Source: Porites lobata
Lineage: Eukaryota > Cnidaria > Anthozoa > Scleractinia > Poritidae
Reading direction: 5' to 3'
DNA: 64,000 bases
NCBI GenBank assembly: GCA_942486035.1
Contig: CALNXK010000073.1
Location: 1,402,001 to 1,466,000 of the forward strand
Part shown: positions 39,501-51,500 of the stretch, one piece after another
Layout: every line of letters begins with the position of its first letter
Position numbering within the stretch: the first letter of the stretch is position 1
Notes under the pieces: generated by a model
What the model saw: the letters and a program-made list of their open reading frames with translations, nothing else
Databases searched by the model: none
What the model was told of the DNA's origin: nothing
Made by a program: the position numbers and the translations under genes

Positions 39501-42500
39501 ACATCAGTTGACGACTGCACGCGCAAATCAAACAACTGGCTTGACCAATGGCAGAGCGGCAAATTGGGCACCGGAAGTCACGTTTAGTCCTTTCCGCGCG
39601 CTTTCCCGTCGTCAACTGACGTTCCCGTTCTGTTGCTAAATCTGCCTAGAAATCTAACGGCCTCTATATATTTTTTTCTTTCTTTTTTTTCTTTATCCTC
39701 TATAGAGGGGGACTCAGGCCATTTTAAAACACCTCAGGAGCCGAATACCAGGTTAGTTTCTAGACCTGCTTCACTCACGAACGACAAGAAGCAAGCACAA
39801 CGATTTCAACATAGAATTTAAGCTTATCGAAATTTCATCATAGGACAGTAGAGTAAACAATGTTTTGTTTTGGAGTGCTCCTTAGACATAGGCTTTCCTT
39901 GTAGCAGTGAATTATGAAAGCGAGCCTAAAAGTGGAAAATAATTTTGCTTATAAATTCCAGAATCAACCGAGTCAGAAGTCATTACTGCCTTGTGGTGCC
40001 CTAGGTTGAAATTATGCCGAAATAAAATTACACTATTTAACTGGAATTAATTCTAAAAAGGCTTGTTGACTCGAAAAGCCAAGTGTAGCTATTCAAGAAG
40101 ACAACATTTTCTTGAACGAAGTACTATAGTTTCTATTGAGTGGAAATTTTCTAAACCCAAAAAGGGGCACTTGGTGGGAAGAGAATTGGTGACGTCACAC
40201 AACCTAAGTCTGTGGAATTATGGGTTTGGTTAGCATTTTCAGAAAGAAAAAGATGATTAACGACCCCCCTCCCTTCCAAAAATCAACATGTAAGTGGAAA
40301 TTGGCGTGGTAATATAAGCAACGTTATGCTCGAATGACTCCATATAAATCCTTCTAAAATAGGCCGGGATCGTATGAATGGAATTATCTGAGTAAAACGG
40401 TGCTTATATCTCCACAACAATTGGCACTAACAGGCTGAATTTCAGCAAGGGGGTAGCCTGAGAAAACAGATGGCATTTAGCGACGCCACCGGTGGTATCC
40501 CCGCGAAATAGTCTGAAAAATGTAGTGAGGCGACGTAAGTATAAAAATTTCTTCGCTCATTTCTCACACGTTATTTCGCGGACAAACCAACGGTGGCGTC
40601 GCGAAATGTCGTCCGTTTTCTCACGGAAGCAAGCGGGATTTTTCTGAATATTATGTTACCCAATCCAATGGGTAACAAGGGTAACAAGGGGAACACAACG
40701 GAACTCAGAGCAACAAAAGGTAACAAGGATAACAAAGGGTAACAAGGCCAACAAGGGTACCCTTGTTACCCTTTGTTACCCTTGTTACCCTTGTCACCCT
40801 TTGTTACCCTTGTTACCCTTTGTTACCCTGTCGGAAACTCGATAATAGCATAGGGTTTTAATGTTTATTTTGTCACGAGCTGCCAATCTTTGAAGGCGTT
40901 TATTTTTATCTGAATGGCAAAGATCACGTTATTTCACGTGTTATTGTGAAATAGAGTACGTTTGTTATCTTTCTGTCAGCAATATCGTTTTAGCCAATCA
41001 GCTCATGTTTATTCAAGGTGTGCCATAGATTAGGGATCGCTCGATTGATGCCAGTGAGAGGTGGATTATTTTTGTAGGAGAAAAGAAAAAACTGTGATTA
41101 AAAAACCTGAAAGTGAAGACTGAGGACGTTGTGGGCCTTCTTAACCTATTCCCCACACAAGTGGCACCTCCGACGGGACAATCAAGAATCTAAACTGTGA
41201 CTAAAATGGAGGAAAAGCAAAAGGAACTCGAGACAGAATTGCAACTACTAGCACTTACTCGCTCCAAGACTGCTGCAATCGTGGACAAGGGCAACCTCGA
41301 CAAAATCCTTCGTCACAAGAAAATTTTGAAGAAAATCGTGAATGCCATCGAAGATCTCAAGGTAGACGTCGAAAAAGCCAAGCTTGAGGCTGGAGAAATC
41401 GTCGAGAATGTGCAGAAATGGGGAGCAACAATAGAACAACGCACCGACGAAGCAGATTTGGAGATATCTGATTTAACTCGCAGTCTTGAAGAAGCTGCGA
41501 CGAGAGCAGAGGACTACAAGCGTGAGAAGGAGAAAACTTTGCTCGATCGGCAACGAGAGGAAGAACTAGAATTTGAAAAAGTAAAACTTGAGCAAAAGGC
41601 GAAAATTCAACAAACAGAGCAAGCCGCCGCAAAGCCAGCCAGCAAAAGCAACGTGAAAATGCCAAAACTAATCATCACAAAATACGACGGCACCTATGAG
41701 AAGTGGCTCTCGTTTTGGAACAAGTTTGAAGCTGAAATTGACTCATCTGATCTGCCGGCGGTCACAAAATTCGCTCATCTGAAAGAATTGCTGGAAAGTA
41801 ATGTTTGCGAATCAATCGACGGCCTTCCCTTTACTTCTGAAGGCTACCAGCGCGCTAAGAATATTCTGACTTCAAATTACGGCAAGATAAGCGAGATTGT
41901 AAGGGCATACATCGACAACTTGAATGCCTTGCCAGTGATAACAGGATCACAGCCAAGCAAAATCCATAAATTTTGCCAGACTTTGAACTACAATGTTCAA
42001 TCTCTTGAGACGCTGGGTAAACTTTCGTCTTGTCTTTCTATGGTGCGTGGTGTGCTTGATAAGCTGCCGGGAATCAAAGCCGAACCCGTGAGTGGAAAAG
42101 TAGGATGGCAAGACTGGGGATTCACGGAACTAATACGAGCTCTAGAAGAATGGAAGGCAATTCATCCACTGGAATTAGCTGAGAAAGCTAGCGGAAAACC
42201 TCAAGCCCCGCCACCGCCTCGTCCGCCTCGCCACAGAAGTTTCTACGCGCAAGAACGCGAACCAGCCCGCGCGCGACACGCGTGTGTTTATTGTGATTGC
42301 GTGACGCACAGATCTTGGGAGTGCGATAAAATCACGTCGCCTGCCGAACGCCGTCAAATTTTGCAGAATAAACGGTTGTGTTTTAACTGCACTGGGCCCA
42401 AGCACAGCGCAAACAACTGCTCTAGTAGAGCTTCCTGTGTACACTGCAAGCAAAAGCACCACTCGTCTATCTGTGACAGACAAGTAAGAGCAAGTCAGCC

Positions 42501-45500
42501 TAGAAATAATGCTGGAGTCGCATTGACAGCAACACAAGACGGGGAGAAGGTTTGCCATCCTATAGTTCTTGTCAAAGTAAATGGCGTAACCTGTAGAGCG
42601 CTACTGGATACCGGCGCAACCGTTTCTTACGCCTCTGGATACCTCTTAGATAGGCTGAAGCTGAGACCAACACGCACGCACACACGCCGTATTCAAACCA
42701 TCGTGGGAGTGGTTACAAAGCGAAGCGAGATCTTCAACGTCCAAGCGAGCGACACGGAAGAAAAGTATGCCATTCCACTGAGCGTGACGAGAATTGACCG
42801 TGCCGAATTGCTGTCTGTTGAAAACCCAAATTATGCGGTAATGATAAGCAAGTACCCACATCTGAAGGGAGTGTACATGGAGGACACAGACTTGAAGAAG
42901 ATGCTTCCTGTCCATGTTATTCTTGGAGCGAGTGATTATGCGCGAATAAAGACCCGCGAATCCCAGCGAACTGGAGCTATGGGTGAACCAGTGGCCGAAT
43001 ATACTCGCTTTGGGTGGACCATCATGTCACCAGGGACGGAGACAGACCTAGACAGCATGTTCCTAGCGCAAACGGCCTCAAACGATTATGAAGAGCTGTA
43101 TAGAATGGACGTCCTTGGGCTTGAAGACGCACCTAGTGGTGACCAAAGCGTTGTCTACGCAGAGTTTCGTGAACAGCTTAGACGCAGTCCTGATGGGTGG
43201 TACGAAGCACGCCTTCCTTGGAAAGGAGACCACCCTCCCCTACCTTCGAATGAATCTGGGAGCTTGAAACGCCTGGGAAGTCTAGTACAACGTCTAAAGA
43301 AAACAGGTCATCTGGACGAATACGATGCGATAATCCAGGACCAACTGCGCGAAGGAATTGTGGAAGAGGCAGACATGCCAGCCAGTGGGAAAGAATTTTA
43401 CATACCCCACAAAGCTGTGGTGAGAGAGAATGTAGAGTCGACCAAGATGCGGGTAGTCTACGATGCCTCAGCCAAAGCCCATAGCTCCGCGCCCTCACTA
43501 AATGACTGCTTGGAGGTTGGACCGCCGCTCCAAAATAAACTTTGGAAGGTTCTAGTGCGGGGAAGATTCCATCCTGTGGCTCTCGCTGGTGATATCCGCA
43601 AAGCCTTTCTCCAAGTGAGAATTCATGTACAAGACCGAGATGCTCTTCGGTTCCATTGGACAGTGTCTGAGTGGTTCTCTAGAAATCTCCTGACACTAAA
43701 TATATCCAAATGTAATTTTGTTATCTTTGGAAGTCCTCAGAAACTGAATCGTATTCAAGGCATTTCGGTTAAAGTAGAGGGCACTAGCATTGAAAGAACA
43801 CAATCATTCAAATACCTAGGCGTAACGCTTCAACAGTCTATGTCCTGGGCAGATCACGTCGATGCTATCAGCATGAAGATTAATCAGAGAATAGGCCTAA
43901 TTAGGAGAATCAGGAATCTATTGCCGCTACAAGCTAGAGTTGCCTTGTACAATGCCCTAATCCTCCCTCTTTTTGATTACGGAGACGTTATATGGGGGGA
44001 CAAAAACAATGACACCATCATGTCAGAATTACAGATTCTACAGAATAAAGCTGCTAAAGTTATGCTGGGGCAACCACCCCGAAGCTCGTCAACTGAAGCA
44101 CTGAAGAGTCTAGATTTGAAGTCACTGTCCACAAGAAGGTTTTTTCATCGCTGCATTGCAATCCACAAGTGTCTTATTGGAGAAACCGATTTCAGCTTTA
44201 ATTTTACTAAAAGTCAAGCTGTTCATTCATATAATACAAGACGCTCTAATGATATTCGCTTACCCCTACCCAGAACAAACTGGGGTAAACAAACTTTTAT
44301 TTGTCACGCCGCGAAAGACTGGAACAGCCTTCCAAATGATTTAAAAGAGTGTAATATTTTATCTATTTTTAAATCCAAGTTAAAAACTTTTTTAAAAGAT
44401 CTCAGCTAATTTTAAACCTTGATGTTTTTTTTGTATAATCGATTTTAAGATTTTAAATTTTTAAATTTGTTTTACTTGTAAACATATTTTACTTTTTTCG
44501 TAATTATTAATTAATTAGTTAGATTAATGCATGAGGGCCCCACTGAAAACCGCCTTGGCGAGTTGGGCTCCCTCTATAAATATATTATTATTATTATTGG
44601 TTAGAAGCTAAAGATCCACAGCGAATTCGGACTTACAGATTCACTAGAGCACTCTTTGGCTTGGGACCCTCGCCTTTCCTGCTAGGAGGTGTGATCCAAC
44701 AGCATCTGAACACTTGCCGAGATGAACATCCCAAGTGCGTGGAAGAGATTGAGCGTGAGCTATATGTGGATGACATATTATCTGGTGGATCTACTACCGA
44801 AGAAGTGAAACAGAAGAAAGCCACAACAACTGAGATATTTGCCCAAGCTACTTTCCATTTGCACAAGTGGCACTCGAACGTGAAAGAGCTGGAACTGGAT
44901 GACGTACCCGAAGACAATGCGAAAGAACTGGAGCCGGTTACAGTGAATGAGCACGAAGACGACTTAAGCTACGCGAAGCAACAGCTGGGCGTTCAATCTA
45001 GACAATGTGGACTCCTGGGATTGAAGTGGAACAAGTTATCTGACGAAATTGGGGTCCCTTTTCCCGCGAACGTTGCTCAACCGACGAAAAGAGGGATCCT
45101 GGGAAAAGTGGCTAAGATCTATGACCCCTTAGGATTAGCCGCACCTACCACTCTACAAGGAAAGCTGCTATATCGTGAGGCTTGTGAAGAGAAATGCGCA
45201 TGGGACGCGCCGCTATCTGCAGAGCTAGTTCAGCAGTGGAAGAAGTGGGAGAGTTGTTTACCTCAGCAAATTAACTGCCCAAGAGCACTGACGAGTGCTC
45301 AACAGCCTATCGAGAACATCGAGCTTCATGCCTTTGGAGACGCTAGCGGAAAGGGCGTCGCGGCTGCCGTGTACGCCGTCGTCAAACAGCCGACTTCAGT
45401 AAACCAGGGCCTCGTCACAGCAAAGGCAAGACTGGCGAAGCAAGGGTTGACAATACCTCGCCGCGAACTAGTCTCGGGTCACATGGCCGTGAATCTTCTA

Positions 45501-48500
45501 AGCAACGTACAAGATGCGCTACAAGGTTTTCCTGTATCCTCCCTACACTGTTGGCTCGATAGCAGCGTCGCACTACACTGGATACGCGGAAATGGAGACT
45601 TCAAGCAATTCGTGGCAAATCGTGTCCGAAAGATTAGAGAGCATGGTGACATTACGTGGAGACACGTACCAACTAAGGATAATCCTGCCGACCTTGCTAG
45701 CCGCGGTGGACCGGTCACAGAAGAGAAACAACTGTGGTGGAAGGGACCAGCATGGCTCAGTGATCCTAGAGCATGGCCCCCAGACCTTGTTACCGTACCT
45801 ACCGCAGAATCCAACGCAGAAGCCAAAGTGATAAAAGAAGTCTTAGCCACAGCCCTATCATCAGAAGACGAGTTCAGTGTGCTGATGGAGCAACACAGTC
45901 TGTTAAAGGCCTTGCGCGTGTGCGCATGGGTGTCCAGGTTCCTAACTAATTCCAGAAACCCGAAGCCAAGAAGAGTGAAAGGACCGCTGACCACCGATGA
46001 AATGAAGTACCAGGAAACCTGGTGGACCAGACGAGCTCAAGAGGAAGGCAGAAGTTCGAAGAATTTCGAGGCAGACAAGTTACAGCTTAACTTGCAACCA
46101 GACAACAACGGAATACTGGAGTGTAGAGGACGAATCGTCGGTGCATACCCTATCTACCTTCCTGATGGTAATGCATTCACACACAAGCTTGTTCAACGAG
46201 CGCATCTAGCGACCCTTCACGGGGGAGTTACACTCACAATGACCAAAGTTCGGGAGACTCACTGGATCCCTCGCCTGAGAAAACTTACCAAGGTCATTAA
46301 AAGCTGTTGGGGTTGCAAGAGATTTCGAGCTCAAGCCTACCAGTCCCCACCGCCAGGCAATCTACCAACGACCAGAACCCAAGGAGTGACACCCTACGAA
46401 ACCATCGGTGTTGACTTTGCTGGGCCCATAAAGTATCAGGTGACAAAGAAGATGGAAGGTAAGGCCTACCTAGCCTTGTACGCCTGCGGTCTTACCAGAG
46501 GGGTGTACCTCGATCTACTTCCGAGCTTAGAAACAAGCAAGTTCCTCGCAAGTCTGAAAGGGTTTATAGCCAGGCGTGGACGCCCTCGCGTAATCTACTC
46601 AGATAACGGAAGCACGTTTAAAGCAGCAGCGGATTGGGTGAGGAAAGCCATGAAAGATGAGAAGTTTCACACCTGCCTTTCAAAGCTGGATATAGTCTGG
46701 AGATTCAACCTTAGCCGAGCTCCCTGGTGGGGTGGCCAGTTTGAGAGGCTGATAGGCGTGTTCAAGTCTGCCTTCCGAAAAGCAGTAGGGAACGGAACCT
46801 TATCCTGGGGCGAATTATCGGACGTTGTGCTTGACGTTGAAATTGCCATGAACGGACGTCCCCTGAGTTATTTGGAAGAGGACGTCGAATTGCCAGTACT
46901 CACTCCAAGCTCCATGTTGCACCTTCGGCCGAGCCAACTCCCAGAGCTAAATGCCTACCACATCGAGGAACCAGATCTAAGGAAAAGAGCCAAGTATCTC
47001 TATCGGTGCAAAGAAGCGATGTGGTCCAGGTGGACAAAAGAATACGTGAGAAGCCTACGTGAGCGGCACAGCAGGAGCGGAGGGAAACAGACCTCCCACC
47101 CCTCAGTGGGGGAAGTGGTGATAATTCAGGACGAGTCTCGGAACCGTAACTCATGGAAGCTAGGGATCGTGGAAAGGCTGATCGTGGGACGTGACGGAAT
47201 CGTACGTGGAGCTAAGTTACGAGCTGGGAAAGGAGTCTTGGAACGAGCAGTGCAACAGCTGTACCCTCTCGAGCTGTCCTGCGACAGAACAGATGCAAGG
47301 TTGAATCCTGAGGCCGAACCCTATCGGCCAAGGCGGGATGCGGCAGTCGCAGCAAGACACCGTATTGCGGATGCTGCTCAGGAAGCAGAGCCGTGAGAAC
47401 TGTGAAACCAGAACTTCCTCAGGACGAGCAATCAAAAAAAAAAAAAACTTTCAGAACATTAAGGATGTGTCCATTAACCTTTTTGTTATGATTTCAAGTG
47501 ATTAAGCCTAGTAACACTCAAAGAACGCTGAACTGTGAGTCAACGTGAACACTGTGGACAACGGAATCATTGAACTATGTGATTTGTTCTTTAAGACTTT
47601 TCTTCGTTTTCAAATTGTTTAGCGTACTTAGGTTGAAGCAGTTTCCTTTGCTTACATGTACTTCCTTGTCGAAAGCACATGGGGGAGTGTGTCGGAAACT
47701 CGATAATAGCATAGGGTTTTAATGTTTATTTTGTCACGAGCTGCCAATCTTTGAAGGCGTTTATTTTTATCTGAATGGCAAAGATCACGTTATTTCACGT
47801 GTTATTGTGAAATAGAGTACGTTTGTTATCTTTCTGTCAGCAATATCGTTTTAGCCAATCAGCTCATGTTTATTCAAGGTGTGCCATAGATTAGGGATCG
47901 CTCGATTGATGCCAGTGAGAGGTGGATTATTTTTGTAGGAGAAAAGAAAAAACTGTGATTAAAAAAACCTGAAAGTGAAGACTGAGGACGTTGTGGGCCT
48001 TCTTAACCTATTCCCCACAACCCTTGTTACCCTTTGTCACCCTTGTTACCCCTTGTTACCCTTGTTACCCTTGTTACTCTTGTTACCCTTTATTACCCTT
48101 GTTATCCCTTGTTACCCTTGTTACCCTTTGTTACCCTTGTTACCCCTTGTTACCCTTGTTACCCTTTGTTACCCTTGTTACCCCCCTTGTTACACTTGTT
48201 ACCCTTTGTTACCCTTGTTACCCTTTGTTACCCTTGTTACCCCTTGTTACCCTTGTTACCCTTTGTTACCCTTGTTACCCCTTGTTACCCTTGTTACCCT
48301 TGTTACCCTTTTTTACCCTTTGTTACCCTTGTTACCCCTTGTTACCCTTGTTACCCTTTGTTACCCTTGTTACCCTTTGTTACCCTTGTTACCCTTTGTT
48401 ACCCTTGTTACCCTCGTTAGCCTTGTTACCCTTTGTTACCCTTGTTACCCTTGTTACCCTTTTTACCCCTTGTTACCCCTTGTTACCCTTGTTACCACTT

Positions 48501-51500
48501 GTTACCCTTGTTACCCCTTGTTACCCTTGTTACCCCTTGTTACCCTTGTTACCCTTTGTTGCCCTTGTTACCCCTTGTTACCCTTGTTACCCTTTGTTAC
48601 CCTTGTTACCCCTTGTTACCCTTGTTACCCTTTGTTACCCTTGTTACCCTTGTTACCCTTTGTTACCCTTTGTTACCACGTGTTCACCATAGGTCTACTT
48701 TGATTTCCTTTGTTACCCTTGTTACCCTTGTTACCTTTTGTTACCCTTGTTACCCTGGTTACCGTTTGTTTCCCTTGTTACCCTTTGTTATTTTTGTTAC
48801 CCCTTGTTACCCTTGTTACCGTTTGTTACCGTTCGTTACCCTTGTTACCCTTGTTACCGTTTGTTACCCTTGTTACCGTTTGTTACCCTTGTTACCCTTG
48901 TTACCCTTTTTCCTTTTGTTACGTTTGTGACCCTTTGTTAGCTTTGTTACCCTTTTTACCTTTTGTTACCCTTGTTACCCTTTGTTACCCTTCTAACCCT
49001 TTGTTACCCTTGTCACCCCTCTAAACCTTTGTTACGGTTATTATCCTTTGTTACCCTTGTTATTCTTTGTTACCCTTTGTTACGCTTTTTTACCGTTGTT
49101 ACCGTTGGTTACCATTGCTACCCTTGTTACCGTTTTTGCCCTTTTTACTTTTTTTTTACCTTTGTTAGCGTTGTTACCCTTGGGGTAACAAGGATAACTA
49201 GGGTAACACAGGGTAACAAGGGTAACAGATGTAACAAGAGTATGAAAGGGTTTCAATGGTAACAAGGGTAACAATGTTAACAAACAGTAACAAGGGTAAC
49301 AAAGTGTAAGAAGGGTAACAAAGGGTAACAAAGGTTTTAAAGTGTAACAAGGGGTAGGAAGGGTAACAAGGGTAAGAAGGGTATGAAAGTGTAACAATGG
49401 TAACAAAGGGTAAGAAGGGTAAGAAGGTTAATAAGGGGTAGCAATAATATGAAGGGTAACAAGGGTATCAAATTGTAACAATGGTAACAATGGGTAACCT
49501 CGTTAACAAGGGTATCAAAGGGTAACAACGGGAAGAAAGGGTAACAAGGGTAACAAAGGGTAACAAGAGTAACAAGGGTAGCAAAGGGTAACAAGGGTAA
49601 CAAGGGTAACAAGGGTAACAAAGGTTCACAAGGGTAACAAGATTAACAAGGGTAAGAGAGGGTAACAGAGGTTAACAAGGGTAACAAGGGGTAACAAGGG
49701 TAACAAAAGGTATCAAGAGTAACAAGGGGTAACATGGGTAACAAAGGGTAACAAAGGGTAACAAGGGTAACAAAGGTTAGCAATGGTAAGAAGGGTAACT
49801 TGGTTCAAGTTTTTGTGACGTCAACGCTTCTCTTCGTTATTTTTATAGAGGAAGAAAAGCCGGATGCGACGGATGCCCCAGTCACTTCATTACCTGTCAG
49901 TTCACCTTTACCAACTGCTTCCAGTGGATTGGACGTTCACACTATCACAAGCACAAAGACCATTAACTACAGGTTGGTAAATTTTTTAGCCTGGTCTCCA
50001 TTGCAGCCATCCTTTGTCATGGCGACGACCACCGTCGCAAATCGCCGTGATGGATAGAGGATATTATACGGCGGCGCCAAGATATTAATCTTATTTTCGA
50101 GCGGTTTCGCTCGTTTGTAAAATATTGCTTTTCACCGCAAGGAAATAAAATTTATTTCTTCAAGCCACCGGGTGATTTTCTTTAAAAAAAAGTTACAGAG
50201 ACAAAAAGACTGGACAAACTTTATCGCGAACTGCTGTAGTTCGGCGGCAGGAATTTCTTGAAGTTCTCTCCTTTTGTCCCCACTTGTAAGTAACTTCTTG
50301 AATAATTTTTGAGTCATTTAAAGTTGTCTTCTTCGTATTAACATTTTCGTGCTCCTCAGAGAAAGTTTTTATGTCAGCTTCAGATAACTGCACGAATCTA
50401 TCACTCGCCATTTTTATCTTGGCATTTGGCAAACTGTGCACAAACAGCAGTTTGAGCGGGAAATGACGTCATTGATATGATCACTAATGAGGATATGGGA
50501 AATACGCTACTCAAGTCCCGGATGTAGTTTCGTATGAACTTTACGAGTGGTCTATTTTCCACTGAAATACTCTTGTCTATGTAATAAACGGCGACATTTC
50601 ATTAGTTCTTTTCACCTTTAATAGCAGCCAAAGACAATATTTCCCAATAATCATGATGTTTTCAAAATCCTGATAAAAAAAGAGTGGTAAGCAAAAGTTC
50701 TGCAAAATACGTTTCGTTTGAATAGTAACACCAGACCATGGGATTTCGTTCCGGATTCCAAGTTAGAAAATTATATACATTTATTAACACACGAAACACG
50801 CAGGAGCTCTTGACTTGTTATGAGTTCAGCTTACATTGAGGACTGTTTTTCATATTGTTTCTGTATTGTACGCTCTGCTGACAGGGTGCAAAGAAATTCA
50901 GTTTTGTAGCCTGCCATTCGGGCAAGCTGTAGGTAGCATGTACTAGCCCACAAGTCATTTCAGCTAGCCCCAAAACCCTTTATGATTAGCAGGATTGATT
51001 ACAATCCTTCTCTAATTTGATTTTCCCCCAAAAACAGCACTTGCACGTCGGGCAAGTTAAGAACAAAAATCACTAGCCCGATAGGAAAATCCACTAGCCC
51101 CGGGCTATCGGACACGACTTTCTTTGCACGCTGGCTGAACTTTCATCGTTCGTATCCGTGATGCTTCTGTATATTTTGCTGTAGTAACAAAAAGGCCACC
51201 TGCATACCAGATGATGTTTGGGATGCAGCCATCTCAGGAGATGTGTCCACTGTCAACCTCAGCAAAAACGCTCTGAGTGAAGTTCCATCCAGGTAGGGTA
51301 TCTTTGTTTATACAAAAAGGTTGCAGTGTTTCCATTACTGGAAATAAAATAACAAATTGGCACAGGCTTCTTGTACGTTTGGATCAGTGTTACTGTCAAT
51401 TGTAATGTATGGACAGCACTCACACATGATAAGAAAAAAATACTTAAAGTGGCGTGACCGAGTGGTTAGCGCGCCTTACTTGAAATCCAGCTTTAGTCCC

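Larger units (their letters stand above)
40829..48019 (+). mobile_element. BEL/Pao LTR retrotransposon, inserted in satellite within LRRC40 intron 10
   Basis: A complete 7.2-kb element on the same strand as LRRC40. It has paired LTRs, a primer-binding site, gag-protease-RT-RNase H-integrase coding sequence and a polypurine tract. The 4-bp flank ACCC (40825-40828 and 48020-48023) is consistent with a target duplication, although the satellite context makes it ambiguous. BEL/Pao assignment follows from the DUF1759-type gag region, the DTGA protease, GLGPSPFLLGG and YVDD in RT, and the DUF5641-like C-terminus. No envelope ORF is present: only 293 bp separate the pol stop from the 3' LTR. The copy is disabled by a nested LINE (43660-44600). 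The enclosing array continues on both sides. Confidence 0.93.

Noticed and set aside
45479..45994. 171-codon minus-strand frame
   Set aside because: Antisense shadow of the BEL/Pao RNase H-integrase region.
47975..49621. Several 100-240 codon frames with LLPLLPLVTLVTPCYPCYP repeats on both strands
   Set aside because: They occur in all frames of the CCCTTGTTAC minisatellite and are simply translated repeat units.
48020..49800. Possible interstitial telomere array
   Set aside because: The unit is (CCCTTGTTAC)n. It contains TTACCC but not the TTAGGG/CCCTAA repeat of cnidarian telomeres.
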